Source of the DNA: Pseudochelatococcus lubricantis
Lineage (GTDB): Bacteria > Pseudomonadota > Alphaproteobacteria > Rhizobiales > Beijerinckiaceae
NCBI RefSeq assembly: GCF_042432495.1
Contig: NZ_JBHLXC010000001.1
Span: 62,001 to 126,000, forward strand
Length of the DNA stretch: 64,000 bases
Direction of reading: 5' to 3'
Shown here: positions 16,216 to 26,042 of the stretch, piece by piece
How the letters are laid out: every line of letters starts with the position of its first letter
Position numbering within the stretch: position 1 is the stretch's first letter
Translations under genes and position numbers: made by a program
The notes under the pieces: model-generated
Told to the model about the DNA's origin: nothing
What the model saw: the letters and a program-made list of their open reading frames with translations, nothing else
The model's database searches: none

Positions 16216-16764
16216 TCAAAGGGTCGTTGCCGTGCGGGCGGCTTGATCGTAGTGCCCCGACAGCACCCGAACGGTCGACGCGACCCCGCTTATCGCCCGG
16301 GGATCAAGGCCCAGCGTCGAGATTGCGTCTACCAGCAGTCGTTCTCGGATCTCGCCATACCGTTGGCAGAGATCCTCTCCGGCCTGTGTGATCAGGATCA
16401 GCCTCTCCTTGCCCTGGCGTACCCTGACAACCATGCCCTGCGATTCGAGCTTCTTGAGCGCGTAGACCACCGTGTGGGAATCCTCGATGCCCAGCACCAG
16501 ACAGATATCCGCAAACCGCTTTGCCCGCTGGCGGTGATTCACCGAATGCAGAACCAGTACCTCAAGCGGCGTCAGCCCCGGCAGGCCCGCCGCGGCCATG
16601 CAGCGCACGATCCACCGATCGAAGGCGTTGCGGGCCAGGATCAACCCGAACTCAAACTCGGAAAGCTCCGGCAGCTTGCTGCCCGCCGCCAGATGCGCCG
16701 AGGAGACGATGGGGCCGTCATGCGTGTGCTGCTGAGGGGCCACGGTTTCAGTTCCCTTTTTCAT
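16216..16764 (-). CDS. MarR-like winged-helix regulator
   Basis: 182 residues. After a 35-residue leader comes FEFGLILARNAFDRWIVRCM, then the winged helix FADICLVLGIEDSHTVVYAL, and a wing with RVRQGKERLILIT. This belongs to the winged-helix group annotated with MarR (HTH_27). It is divergent from the 5-oxoprolinase gene across 305 bases, so it is the likely regulator of the 17-28 kb operon. The ligand is unknown. Confidence 0.8.
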   Translation of the reverse strand: MKKGTETVAPQQHTHDGPIVSSAHLAAGSKLPELSEFEFGLILARNAFDRWIVRCMAAAGLPGLTPLEVLVLHSVNHRQRAKRFADICLVLGIEDSHTVVYALKKLESQGMVVRVRQGKERLILITQAGEDLCQRYGEIRERLLVDAISTLGLDPRAISGVASTVRVLSGHYDQAARTATTL

Positions 16765-17069
16765 GCCTGTCCTATGTCTCGTTCCGCGGCCCGGTGCGGC
16801 GGGCGCTCCGCAGCTTGATAAGGTATCTGCATTTTATCGTTCAGAATGAAAGCCCGAAGCGGTCTCTAGCACGATGTTTCACCGCTCACCTTTGCCGGAT
16901 TGGCTGAAAAAACCAAGCGTCTGGAAACCACTCATGCCTGCGAGCGTGCCGGAAACCGTGCGATCGGTCCATGCCGCCATGCGATCCCCTATCAAGAACA
17001 GCCATTTCTTATTGACAAAATATCGATGTATCGTCAACGTATCATCAATTATATATACAGAGGTTGGCG
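16765..17069. other. Divergent intergenic region, no gene seen
   Basis: 305 bases between the MarR-like gene and the oxoprolinase gene. The distal part, about 16990-17060, is AT-rich and has a TTGACA at 17012-17017 and TATA-like bases at 17048-17057 but no well-spaced -35/-10 pair. No convincing ORF or RNA structure was found besides the repeats listed separately. Confidence 0.5.
17028..17048 (+). promoter_or_regulatory. Direct repeat operator candidate upstream of oxoprolinase
   Basis: GTATCGTCAA (17028-17037) is repeated as GTATCATCAA (17039-17048), a one-turn 11-bp period, ending 21 bases before the start codon. The first copy also pairs with TTGAC at 17012-17016 as an inverted repeat. 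One-turn spacing puts both copies on the same DNA face, suiting a dimeric repressor. Confidence 0.45.
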
Positions 17070-20000
17070 ATGCGTTGGGATTTCTGGATCGACCGCGGCG
17101 GTACGTTCACCGATGTCATCGCGCGCAGGCCCGATGGCGGGCTGGAAGCGCGCAAGCTGCTGTCCGAGAATCCCGAGGCATATCGCGACTCCGCCTCTGC
17201 CGGCATCCGCAGCTTTCTTGGCCTGAAGCCCGGCGAGAAGATTCCCCGGGGGATGATCGGCACGATCAAGATGGGCACCACGGTCGCGACCAACGCGCTG
17301 CTGGAGCGCAAGGGCGAGCCTCCGGCACTTCTCATTACCCGCGGCTTCCGCGACCAGCTCGAAATCGGCTATCAGGCGCGCAAGGACATCTTCTCCGTGC
17401 GCATCGAGAAGCCCGACGCGCTGTACGGCTGCGTTGTCGAGGTGGCTGAGCGCGTCCTGTCGGACGGCACGGTCGAGCTTCCGCTGGACCTGTCACTGGC
17501 CCGGCGCCAGCTTGAGGAAGTGCGTGCCAGCGGGATCAATTCCGTCGCGATCGTGCTGATGCACGCCTATCACTACCCGCAGCACGAGCGGGCGCTCGCT
17601 GCGCTGGCGCGCGAGATGGGTTTCGGGCAGGTGTCTGTCAGTCATGAGGTTTCGCCCCTCGTCCGGATCGTCGGGCGCGGGGATACCACGGTGGTCGACG
17701 CCTATCTCTCGCCGGTGCTGCAGCGATATCTGGATGGGCTGATTGCGGATCTGGATCTCGATAGCAGCGGCGCGCGGCTTCTGTGCATGACGTCGGGCGG
17801 GGGGGTGACCTCCGCGCACTTGTTCCAGGGGCGCGACGCGATCCTTTCGGGGCCGGCCGGCGGTGTCGTGGGCGCCGCGCGAACCTGCGACGCGGCGGGC
17901 TTCGACCATATCATCGGTTTCGATATGGGCGGGACCTCGACTGACGTGACGCATTATGCCGGAGAGTACGAGCGCAGCTTCGAATCCGAAGTGGCCGGCG
18001 TGCGGATGCGCGCGCCGATGATGCTGATCCATACCGTTGCGGCGGGCGGTGGCTCGATCCTGTCGTTCGACGGCGCGCGTTTCCAGGTGGGGCCGGAATC
18101 GGCCGGTGCCAACCCCGGTCCGGCTTGCTATCGCCGCGGCGGGCCGCTGACCATCACCGACGCGAACGTCATGCTGGGCAAGCTGCGGCCGGAGAATTTT
18201 CCCTCCATATTCGGCCCCGAGCAGAACCTGCCGCTGGACGGGCAGGCGGTGCGAGAGCGATTTGCGGCGCTGGTGGCGGGTGCGGGCGGGACGAAGACCC
18301 CGGAAGAGGCCGCGGATGGCTTCATCACCATCGCAGTGCAGAACATGGCCAACGCGATCAAGAAAATCTCGGTCGCGCGCGGCTACGACGTCACCCGCTA
18401 TGCGCTGGCCTGCTTTGGCGGCGCCGGGGGGCAGCATGCCTGTCTTGTGGCCGAGACGCTCGGCATGAGTACCATTGTCGTGCACCCCTTTTCCGGTCTG
18501 CTGTCGGCCTATGGCATCGGCCTGGGGGACCTGCGGGCCAGCCGGCAGAAAAGCGTGGAAGCGGTGCTGGACGCCGCCGCGATGGACACGATAGCGCGTC
18601 TGACGGACGCGCTGCTTGCTGAGACGCGCGGCGAACTGGCTGCGCAGGGCGTGAGTGGCGAAGAGATCCGCGACGAGGTGCGTGTGCATCTGCGCTATCT
18701 CGGCACTGACTCGGCTATCGAGATAAAGTCCGGCCCGCTGGAGGACATGTTGCAAGCGTTCGAGCAGGCGCATCGCCAGCGCTTCGGCTTCGTGCAGGCA
18801 GGGCACGACCTTGTGGTCGAAGCTCTGGCGGTGGAGTCGATCGGCGGTGGAGCCGTCGTGCCCGAGACCTTGCGCCCGGTGCCCGCGTTGCCGCCGGCGT
18901 TGCCCGACGCTTTCACGCGCATCTACAGTCAGGGCGCCTGGCGCGATGCGCGCATTGTCCGGCGCGACCAGCTTGCGCCCGGCCGGATTCTGCCCGGTCC
19001 CGCGCTGGTGATCGAGCCCAACCAGACCGTGGTGATCGAGGCCGGCTGGAGCGGGCGGATTACGGAACGCGACTACCTTGTCCTGACGCGCACCGCCGGC
19101 GTGGTCGAGACCGCCCGGCTGGATACCGCCGCCGATCCTGTCATGCTCGAAGTATTCAACAACCTCTTCATGTCGATAGCCGAGCAGATGGGCGTGGTGC
19201 TGCAGAACACCGCCCGCTCGGTCAATATGAAGGAACGGCTGGATTTTTCCTGCGCCCTTTTCGACGGAACCGGGAATCTCGTGGCCAACGCCCCGCATGT
19301 GCCGGTGCATCTGGGTTCGATGGACAGCTCGGTCCGCTCCGTGCTGGAGCGCGGCCGCGACAGCATGAAGTCGGGTGACGTCTACGTGCTGAACGCTCCC
19401 TATCAGGGTGGGACGCACTTGCCGGATATCACCGTCGTGACCCCGGTGTTCGACGAGACGGGAAGTCGCATCCGCTTCATCGTCGCCAGCCGCGGACATC
19501 ATGCCGATATCGGCGGCCTGGCGCCCGGCTCCATGAGCCCGAGCGCCCGCACCATTGAGGAGGAGGGCGTCTATATCGACAGCCGCAAGCTGGTCGACCA
19601 GGGCCGCTTTCTCGAAGACGAGATGCGCGCGCTGCTGGCTGGCGCCAGGTATCCCGCGCGCAACATCGACGAGAACATCGCAGACCTGAAGGCGCAGGTT
19701 GCCGCCAACGAGCGCGGTGCGGCGGAGGTGCGGCGCATGATCGCCCGGTTCGGCGACGAGGTGATCGCGGCCTATATGGGGCACGTGCAGGACAATGCCG
19801 AGGCCGAGGTCCGGCAGGTCATCGACGGGCTGGCGGACGGCCGTTTCGAATTGCTTATGGATCAGGGCTGCCACATCAGCGTCTCGCTGAGCGTGGACCG
19901 TGCCGCGCGTCGGCTCCGCATCGACTTTGCCGGCACCAGTGCGCAACAGGACAGCAATTTCAACGCGCCGGAATCGATCACCCGTGCGGCGGTGCTGTTC

Positions 20001-20690
20001 GTGTTCCGCATGCTGGTGGGGCGTCCGATACCGATGAACGCCGGCTGCCTGCGTCCCATCGATATCGCAATCCCCGAGGGCACGATGCTATCGCCACGCT
20101 GGCCGGCGGCGGTGGTGGCCGGCAATGTGGAGGTCAGCCAGGCGGTGACCAACTGCTTGCTGGGTGCCGTTGGGCGGCTTGGTTCTTCGCAGGCGACGAT
20201 GAATAACCTGACCTTCGGCAATGCGGCCACGCAGTATTACGAGACCATTTGCTCCGGCGCTCCCGCCGGGCCCGGCTTTGACGGCGCGGCCGCGGTGCAT
20301 ACCAACATGACCAATACCCGGTTGACCGACCCCGAGGTGCTGGAGGCGCGCTATCCGGTCGTGCTGGAAGAATTCTCCATCCGCCGCGGATCGGGCGGAC
20401 GTGGCCGGTGGAAGGCCGGCGACGGCGTGCGTCGCGTCATCCGGTTCCGTGAGGACATGGACTGCGCGATTCTGAGCGGCAATCGTCATGTGGCGCCCTT
20501 CGGCACAGCCGGCGGCGAGCCCGGTAGCCTGGGACGTAATCTTCTCCGTCGGACCGACGGTCGCATCGAGGAACTCGACTCCTGTGTCCAGATCGCCATC
20601 CGGGCAGGCGAGGCCATAATCATCGAAACGCCGACCGGGGGCGGCTATGGAAAGGCGGAGACCCGGCCGGACGAGAGCGGAGCAGCATGA
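17070..20690 (+). CDS. 5-oxoprolinase/hydantoinase, HyuA-HyuB fusion
   Basis: 1,206 residues. The N-terminal half (about 1-690) is HyuA-like, starting RWDFWIDRGGTFTDVIARRP and carrying MGTTVATNALLERKGE and the actin-fold phosphate motif GFDMGGTSTDVTH. The C-terminal half is HyuB-like, with NTARSVNMKERLDFSCALFD and GGTHLPDITVV-type segments. The one-chain arrangement and the WIDRGGTFTDV and NMKERLDFSCALF motifs match ATP-dependent 5-oxoprolinase (OPLAH type), which opens pyroglutamate to glutamate; related enzymes act on hydantoins. The ATG at 17070 follows AGAGG. The importer, monooxygenase and reductase behind it suggest uptake and opening of a lactam-type compound. Confidence 0.88.
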   Translation: MRWDFWIDRGGTFTDVIARRPDGGLEARKLLSENPEAYRDSASAGIRSFLGLKPGEKIPRGMIGTIKMGTTVATNALLERKGEPPALLITRGFRDQLEIGYQARKDIFSVRIEKPDALYGCVVEVAERVLSDGTVELPLDLSLARRQLEEVRASGINSVAIVLMHAYHYPQHERALAALAREMGFGQVSVSHEVSPLVRIVGRGDTTVVDAYLSPVLQRYLDGLIADLDLDSSGARLLCMTSGGGVTSAHLFQGRDAILSGPAGGVVGAARTCDAAGFDHIIGFDMGGTSTDVTHYAGEYERSFESEVAGVRMRAPMMLIHTVAAGGGSILSFDGARFQVGPESAGANPGPACYRRGGPLTITDANVMLGKLRPENFPSIFGPEQNLPLDGQAVRERFAALVAGAGGTKTPEEAADGFITIAVQNMANAIKKISVARGYDVTRYALACFGGAGGQHACLVAETLGMSTIVVHPFSGLLSAYGIGLGDLRASRQKSVEAVLDAAAMDTIARLTDALLAETRGELAAQGVSGEEIRDEVRVHLRYLGTDSAIEIKSGPLEDMLQAFEQAHRQRFGFVQAGHDLVVEALAVESIGGGAVVPETLRPVPALPPALPDAFTRIYSQGAWRDARIVRRDQLAPGRILPGPALVIEPNQTVVIEAGWSGRITERDYLVLTRTAGVVETARLDTAADPVMLEVFNNLFMSIAEQMGVVLQNTARSVNMKERLDFSCALFDGTGNLVANAPHVPVHLGSMDSSVRSVLERGRDSMKSGDVYVLNAPYQGGTHLPDITVVTPVFDETGSRIRFIVASRGHHADIGGLAPGSMSPSARTIEEEGVYIDSRKLVDQGRFLEDEMRALLAGARYPARNIDENIADLKAQVAANERGAAEVRRMIARFGDEVIAAYMGHVQDNAEAEVRQVIDGLADGRFELLMDQGCHISVSLSVDRAARRLRIDFAGTSAQQDSNFNAPESITRAAVLFVFRMLVGRPIPMNAGCLRPIDIAIPEGTMLSPRWPAAVVAGNVEVSQAVTNCLLGAVGRLGSSQATMNNLTFGNAATQYYETICSGAPAGPGFDGAAAVHTNMTNTRLTDPEVLEARYPVVLEEFSIRRGSGGRGRWKAGDGVRRVIRFREDMDCAILSGNRHVAPFGTAGGEPGSLGRNLLRRTDGRIEELDSCVQIAIRAGEAIIIETPTGGGYGKAETRPDESGAA

Positions 20691-20917
20691 CGGCGACGTG
20701 TTGAAGGTTGATGATAATTTGGGAGGCAAATTATAAAAATGTAATTTACAATTATAAAATAATATATAAATTCATAATAAAATATACCTAAATATAAAAA
20801 TTAACGAGTGGAAGTTTTATGCTGAAATAATGGATTATCAATAGGGTTGGATTTCGGTAGCTGCTGAATATCTCTCCATTATTGTGGTCCCGGCAGAGGA
20901 CAAGAACGAGGGGAAAA
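20691..20917 (+). promoter_or_regulatory. AT-rich leader upstream of second peptide-type importer
   Basis: About 80 bases (20729-20810) are almost pure A/T, in sharp contrast to the GC-rich genes on both sides. They include the palindrome TGTAATTTACA (20740-20750) and repeated ATTATAAAA. The stretch looks like a separate promoter or a UP-element/H-NS-type binding tract. No ORF is supported in it. Confidence 0.45.
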
Positions 20918-22477
20918 ATGAAGACGAGAATTTCTTGCGGCATGCACCGCAGAACATTTCTGGCCACGGCAATGGGCCTGGTCACCTTGATGGCCGGCTT
21001 CGCCCCGCAGGTTGCGCGGGCGCAGGACGACGGCAGGATGCTGACTTTCGGGCTGTCGGCCAATGTCGGCAACCTGATTTACGGCCCGTCGCGCGGCGCC
21101 GCCCAGTTCATCGTCAACCAGCAGCTGCATCGCGGCCTGGTGAAGTTCGACGAGAACGGGACCGTTGTCCCTGCTCTGGCGGAAAGCTTCGAGGCCGTGG
21201 ACACGTCGACCTACCGTTTTACCTTGCGCAAGGGACTGGTGTTCCACGACGGTACGCCGATCGACTCGACCACGGTCAAGGCCAGCCTCGAATATCTGGC
21301 GCGTCGCGAGACCGGAGCGGCAATCTATGCCGCACTGTCTACCCTGGAAGCTATCGAGACGCCGGATGCGGATACAGTACTCGTGCGCCTGTCGAAGCCG
21401 AACGCTTCGCTTCTGGACTACCTCGCCGATCCGAACGCGGGCATCTCGCCGCCGGCGGCGCTTGCCCCGGGTGCCGTGAACTGGATTGGCGCCGGCCCGT
21501 TCAGGCTGAAGGCAAACGACAGCGGCGTCAGCCTGACTCTGGTCAAGGCCGATACATACTATGACAAGGACGCGGTTGCGCTGGACGGCGTGAAGTTCAT
21601 CTTCTATCCGGACTCGTCTGCCCGCGCGAACGCGCTCATCGCCGGTGATGTCGACATGGTCGATTTCGTCGGCTGGGAAGATTTCGAACGTATCGAGGCG
21701 ACGCCGAAACTGGTGCTTGACGCGGTTCCCGGTCCATTCGTCTATACGCTATTCAACACCGGGCGCGCGCCCTTCGACAATCCGAAGGTTCGGCAGGCCA
21801 TCGCCTACGCGATCAATCGCGACAACGTGGTGGCCGCGGCCTTCTACGGCCATGGCAATCCCCTGAACGGCATGCCGATGTCGCCGGGCAACGATCGTTA
21901 CGATCCCGCGATGGGTGAGCTGTGGAGCTACGATCCCGACAAGGCCCGTGCCTTGCTGGCCGAAGCGGGCGTGGCCAAGGGGATGAAGATTTCGCTCCTC
22001 ACGTCGTCGACCTATTCGTTCTTCCGCGACATGGCACTGTCCATGCAGGCCGATCTCAAGGCTGTTGGAATCGACGCCGAGCTTAACGCCCCCGATTGGC
22101 CGACCTACACTTCCGCGAAGAACGGAGGTAACTACGACCTTGCCGTTGCCGGCGGCGCGCCGTCGGTGACCGGACCGGTCTACATGCAGGCCTACGCGGT
22201 TGGCGCGCCCGCCTCGTCTTTCGGCAGCTACGGATACGATGCCTCGGAGATCGTCGCCCATATCCAGGCCGGTGAGGCCATCGCCGGCGATGAAGAGGCG
22301 CGGGCCGAGTACGCGAAAGCTGTCCGGATCATCGGCGATCAGGTGCCCTTTCTGCCCCTGGCGCAACGCAGCCAGGCCTTTGCCTACACCGACAGGGTCA
22401 AGGGCTTCAGGAACATTCCCGGCTTCCTGAGCATCACGGGCACCGGCTACATGATCGAGAAAACCTCGATCCGCTGA
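20918..22477 (+). CDS. ABC transporter substrate-binding protein, peptide/nickel family
   Basis: 519 residues with a Tat-like signal (MHRRTFLATAMGLVTLMAGF) ending near AQA-type residues (ARAQDD), followed by SBP_bac_5 features: LKFTLRKGLVFHDGTPIDS-type segment around residues 90-110 and VRQAIAYAINRDNVVAAAFY. The ATG at 20918 follows GAGGGG. It begins the second dipeptide-type transport cassette of the window and is only loosely similar to the first one (6819), so a different ligand is expected. The oxoprolinase upstream suggests pyroglutamyl or lactam compounds. Confidence 0.9.
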   Translation: MKTRISCGMHRRTFLATAMGLVTLMAGFAPQVARAQDDGRMLTFGLSANVGNLIYGPSRGAAQFIVNQQLHRGLVKFDENGTVVPALAESFEAVDTSTYRFTLRKGLVFHDGTPIDSTTVKASLEYLARRETGAAIYAALSTLEAIETPDADTVLVRLSKPNASLLDYLADPNAGISPPAALAPGAVNWIGAGPFRLKANDSGVSLTLVKADTYYDKDAVALDGVKFIFYPDSSARANALIAGDVDMVDFVGWEDFERIEATPKLVLDAVPGPFVYTLFNTGRAPFDNPKVRQAIAYAINRDNVVAAAFYGHGNPLNGMPMSPGNDRYDPAMGELWSYDPDKARALLAEAGVAKGMKISLLTSSTYSFFRDMALSMQADLKAVGIDAELNAPDWPTYTSAKNGGNYDLAVAGGAPSVTGPVYMQAYAVGAPASSFGSYGYDASEIVAHIQAGEAIAGDEEARAEYAKAVRIIGDQVPFLPLAQRSQAFAYTDRVKGFRNIPGFLSITGTGYMIEKTSIR

Positions 22478-22573
22478 GTGAGCCGGCCTTCTTCCGTCCG
22501 CCGAGCGATATCACCGGCCCGCGGGGGAGGGCTCGCCCGCGTCCGGCCCTGCAAACCGAAAGAGTTCACCGTG

Positions 22574-23521
22574 ATGGGATTGGCTGCATATTGCGGGAAG
22601 CGCATTCTGATCGGTCTGGCGATGATCGTCTGCGTGCAGGTGATCATCTTCCTGGCTATCCAGGTCGTGCCCGGCGATCCGGTCGAAGCCATGCTGAGCG
22701 AGACGGCCGGTATCGGCCCCGATGTGGTCGCCGCCCTGCGCCAGCAGTTCGGGCTGGACAAGCCGATGCCCGTGCGGCTGCTCAACCATGTAATCGGGTT
22801 GCTCCGGCTGGATTTCGGCATCTCCTTTCAATATAGCCAGCCCGCCTTTGATATCATTGCCAGCAGACTGGCGGTCAGCATCGAACTGGTCGTGCTCGCC
22901 GCCTTCTTCGGCATAACGGGTGGCATTCTGCTGGGCAGCCTGAGTGTGCAGACCCGTTGGGGCGATCGACTGGTATCGATACTGGGACCGGTCATCCTGT
23001 CCGTGCCGGGCTATGTGCTGGGCTCGGTCCTGATCCTCGGGCTGTCGCTGTCGCTGGGGTGGCTGCCCGCCGGCGGCGTCGCCCCCTTCTCCGACCCCGC
23101 AGAGCACGTCCGTCGCCTGGTGCTGCCCGTCGTTACGCTGGCGCTGCCTATCGCCGCGACCATCGCGAAGGTGACGCGCTTCGAGATCCTTGAGGTGCGG
23201 ACGCAGGACTGGGTGCGCACTTCGCGCGCCTACGGCTTTCCCACACGGGTGACCTTCCGCCGGGACATTCTGCGCAATGCGCTGACACCCGTGCTGACCA
23301 TCTCGGCGCTGGAACTGGGCGGGCTTATCGGAGCCACCGTTCTGGTGGAGAAGGTCTTCAATCTCTCCGGTCTTGGTTCGCTGCTGGTCTCGTCAGTCAG
23401 TGTGCGGGACTACCCGCTTATCCAGGGGGCCGTATTCGTGATTTCAGCCTTCTATATCGCGATAAATATCATCTCCGACATCATGTACGGCTTTCTCGAC
23501 CCGCGGGTGAGCAAACGATGA
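22574..23521 (+). CDS. ABC transporter permease, DppB-like
   Basis: 315 residues with the DppB features RILIGLAMIVCVQVIIFLAI in helix 1, the LDKPMPVRLLNHV loop and the coupling segment QDWVRTSRAYGFPTRVTFRR. The ATG at 22574 is used because the 32-residue upstream extension is not family-like. Its stop overlaps the ATG of the DppC partner (ATGA). Confidence 0.9.
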   Translation: MGLAAYCGKRILIGLAMIVCVQVIIFLAIQVVPGDPVEAMLSETAGIGPDVVAALRQQFGLDKPMPVRLLNHVIGLLRLDFGISFQYSQPAFDIIASRLAVSIELVVLAAFFGITGGILLGSLSVQTRWGDRLVSILGPVILSVPGYVLGSVLILGLSLSLGWLPAGGVAPFSDPAEHVRRLVLPVVTLALPIAATIAKVTRFEILEVRTQDWVRTSRAYGFPTRVTFRRDILRNALTPVLTISALELGGLIGATVLVEKVFNLSGLGSLLVSSVSVRDYPLIQGAVFVISAFYIAINIISDIMYGFLDPRVSKR

Positions 23522-24324
23522 AACGCATCATCCTGCCGCTAATTGCCGGAATTCTGGTGGCTTTCGCCGTCGCCGGGCCGCTGCTCGTGCCTGTCGACCC
23601 ACTGGCGCAGAACATCCTCGCGCGTTTTGCCCCCGTCGGCACGCCGGGGCATCTGTTGGGCACCGACAACTTCGGCCGCGACATACTGGCCCGTATCGCC
23701 ACCGGCGCGCAGGTCGAGCTGCTGACTGCGCTGGCCTCGACGATGATCGCGCTCTCGCTCGGGGTGTCGATCGGCGTGACCGCCGCCTATTCGCGCGGAT
23801 TGACAGAGGATTTTCTGATGCGCGGCATCGATGTCATGCTGTCGATCCCGCCGCTGATCCTGGCGCTGCTGGTGGTGGCCGTGCTGGGCCCCAGCGTGCC
23901 GACCCTCATCGGCGTGCTGGCGCTGCTGTTCACGCCTGGCTTCGCGCGCGTGGCCTATGGCCAGACCCTTTCGGTCCGCAGCCGGCCCTTCATTCAGGCG
24001 GCCATCATCTTCGGTGCTCCGCGCCGGTCGATCATACTGGGCCAGATTCTGCCCAACATCGTCGCCCCTCTGCTGGCGCAGGCTTCTTTGACCATCGCCT
24101 CCGCGATTCTTGTCGGTTCCGGCCTCGGCTACCTGGGCCTCGGTATCCGGCCGCCGATGCCTTCATGGGGCGGCATGGTTGCCGACGGGCAGCGGTATCT
24201 GGCCACGCACCCGATGCTGATGCTCATACCCGGGCTGTTCGTTGTCTCGGCCATCCTGACCTTCAGCGCGCTGGGCGACACGCTGCGGACCCTCTGGGAC
24301 CCGCGCGAACAGGGAGGCCGCTGA
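23518..24324 (+). CDS. ABC transporter permease, DppC-like
   Basis: 268 residues, slightly short for DppC because the N-terminal cytoplasmic tail is minimal (MKRIILPLIAGILVAFAVAG begins directly with the first helix). It has the hallmark HLLGTDNFGRDILARIATGA and a coupling loop with RSRPFIQAAIIFGAPRR. ATGA overlaps tie it to both neighbours. Confidence 0.9.
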   Translation: MKRIILPLIAGILVAFAVAGPLLVPVDPLAQNILARFAPVGTPGHLLGTDNFGRDILARIATGAQVELLTALASTMIALSLGVSIGVTAAYSRGLTEDFLMRGIDVMLSIPPLILALLVVAVLGPSVPTLIGVLALLFTPGFARVAYGQTLSVRSRPFIQAAIIFGAPRRSIILGQILPNIVAPLLAQASLTIASAILVGSGLGYLGLGIRPPMPSWGGMVADGQRYLATHPMLMLIPGLFVVSAILTFSALGDTLRTLWDPREQGGR

Positions 24325-25997
24325 TGGGTATCCTTACGCCAGAGGCAACCGCCATGGCAAAACCGCCGCTGCTGGCGGTCCGCGGGCTGAACATCGCTTT
24401 CGGGGACACGGGAATTGTCAAGGACCTGTCGTTCGACATCGCTCCGGGCGAGACCCTGGCCATCGTGGGGGAGTCCGGCTCCGGCAAGTCTGTGACGGCC
24501 CTCAGCCTGCTCGGCCTGCTCGGCCCGCGGGCCAGGGTAACCGGCAGCATCGCCTTCGGGGGTGAGGAACTGCTGCCCTACGATTTCGGCCGGCTGACCG
24601 GTCTGCGCGGCAACGATGTGTCGATCATATTTCAGGAGCCGATGGCGGCGCTGAACCCGGTCTACAAGATTGGCCGGCAGCTCGGCGATGTGCTCCGCAA
24701 TCACCTGAAACTGTCGCCGGCGGAGGCTCGCGCCCGTGCGGTCGAGCTGCTGCACAAGGTCAAGCTGCCCAATCCCGAGGTCAAATGCGATCAGTACCCG
24801 TTCGAACTGTCGGGCGGCCAGCTTCAAAGGGTTATGATCGCGATGGCGATCGCCTGCCGCCCCAGGCTATTGATCGCCGACGAGCCGACGACCGCGCTGG
24901 ATGTCACGGTGCAGGCCCGCATCCTCGATCTGCTGCGGGAATTGCAGGCCGAGATGGGCATGTCCATCCTGTTCATCACCCACGATTTCGGCGTCGTGGC
25001 GGATATCGCCGACCGGGTGCTGGTCATGCGGCATGGTGAGAAGATCGAGACCGGCCCGGCCGAGGATCTGTTTTCCGCCCCGCGCGAGGACTATACCCGT
25101 ATGTTGCTGTCGGCGGTCCCGTCGCTGGAGAGGCGCGATTTCCTGGAGGATGCGCCGGCGCCATCAGATGACACGACGGTTCTGGAATTCCGTGATGTCG
25201 GCATCACCTTCTACGGTCGCCGAGGGCATGAGCTGAAGGCGCTCGACGGCATCGATCTGACCATCCGGCGCAACGAAGTGGTGGCGCTGGTGGGGGAATC
25301 CGGAAGCGGGAAAAGCACGCTGGGTAACGTCGCAGCCGGTCTGCTGCGGGTGAATCGGGGACAGGTCACCATCGACGGCAGGCTGCGCCAGGGGGCGGGT
25401 GCGGGAAAGGATCTGCACTCTCCGGGTGTGAGCATGGTGTTTCAGGATGCCAACGCCTCGCTCAACCCGCGCATGCGGATCGGGGCCACGCTGCGCGCGG
25501 CCCTGCAATGGAACCGCCGCTACAAGCCCGGCCTGGATTGCAGCGACGGGCATATCCGCCATCTTCTGTCGGAGGTCGGCCTTGCGCCCGAGCTGTTCGA
25601 CCGCTTCCCGCACGAGCTTTCGGGCGGGCAGAAGCAGCGTGTGGGAATCGCGAGGGCGCTGTCGGTCAAACCCTCGCTCGTCGTGGCGGACGAGCCGACT
25701 TCCGCGCTGGACGTCTCCGTGCAGAAGACGGTGCTGGAGCTGTTCCGCAAACTGCAGCGGCAATACGGTTTCGCCTGCATCTTCATCACGCATGACCTGT
25801 CGCTGGCCGCCAGCATCTCGAACCGGGTGGTCGTGATGAACCGTGGGCGCATCGTCGAGCAAGGTCCCGCGGCAGAGGTGCTGCGCAATCCGGCCGATGC
25901 GTACACCCGTGCGTTGCTCGACTCGATCCCCTTGCCCGATCCGGCCGCCCAGCGCGCCCGCAGAGCGCGGCCGGCCGGTCCGGGCACGCATCCCTGA
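24324..25997 (+). CDS. Fused double ABC ATPase (DppD-DppF type)
   Basis: 557 residues with two cassettes. The first has GESGSGKSVTALSL, LSGGQLQRVMIAMAIA and LLIADEPTTALD. The second has GESGSGKSTLGNVA, LSGGQKQRVGIARAL and VVADEPTSALD. The ATG at 24324 overlaps the permease stop and has GGAGG upstream; an internal ATG at 24354 is also preceded by AGAGG and could be used. It energises permeases 22574 and 23518. Confidence 0.9.
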   Translation: MGILTPEATAMAKPPLLAVRGLNIAFGDTGIVKDLSFDIAPGETLAIVGESGSGKSVTALSLLGLLGPRARVTGSIAFGGEELLPYDFGRLTGLRGNDVSIIFQEPMAALNPVYKIGRQLGDVLRNHLKLSPAEARARAVELLHKVKLPNPEVKCDQYPFELSGGQLQRVMIAMAIACRPRLLIADEPTTALDVTVQARILDLLRELQAEMGMSILFITHDFGVVADIADRVLVMRHGEKIETGPAEDLFSAPREDYTRMLLSAVPSLERRDFLEDAPAPSDDTTVLEFRDVGITFYGRRGHELKALDGIDLTIRRNEVVALVGESGSGKSTLGNVAAGLLRVNRGQVTIDGRLRQGAGAGKDLHSPGVSMVFQDANASLNPRMRIGATLRAALQWNRRYKPGLDCSDGHIRHLLSEVGLAPELFDRFPHELSGGQKQRVGIARALSVKPSLVVADEPTSALDVSVQKTVLELFRKLQRQYGFACIFITHDLSLAASISNRVVVMNRGRIVEQGPAAEVLRNPADAYTRALLDSIPLPDPAAQRARRARPAGPGTHP

Positions 25998-26042
25998 CGC
26001 CGCCAGCACATCGTTCGACGGCAATTTGCGAAGGAAACAGCC

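Noticed and set aside
17493..19946. 817-codon open frame on the reverse strand
   Set aside because: It lies entirely opposite the 5-oxoprolinase gene, shows no family motif, and has the Arg/His/Ala-rich composition of an antisense frame in GC-rich coding DNA.
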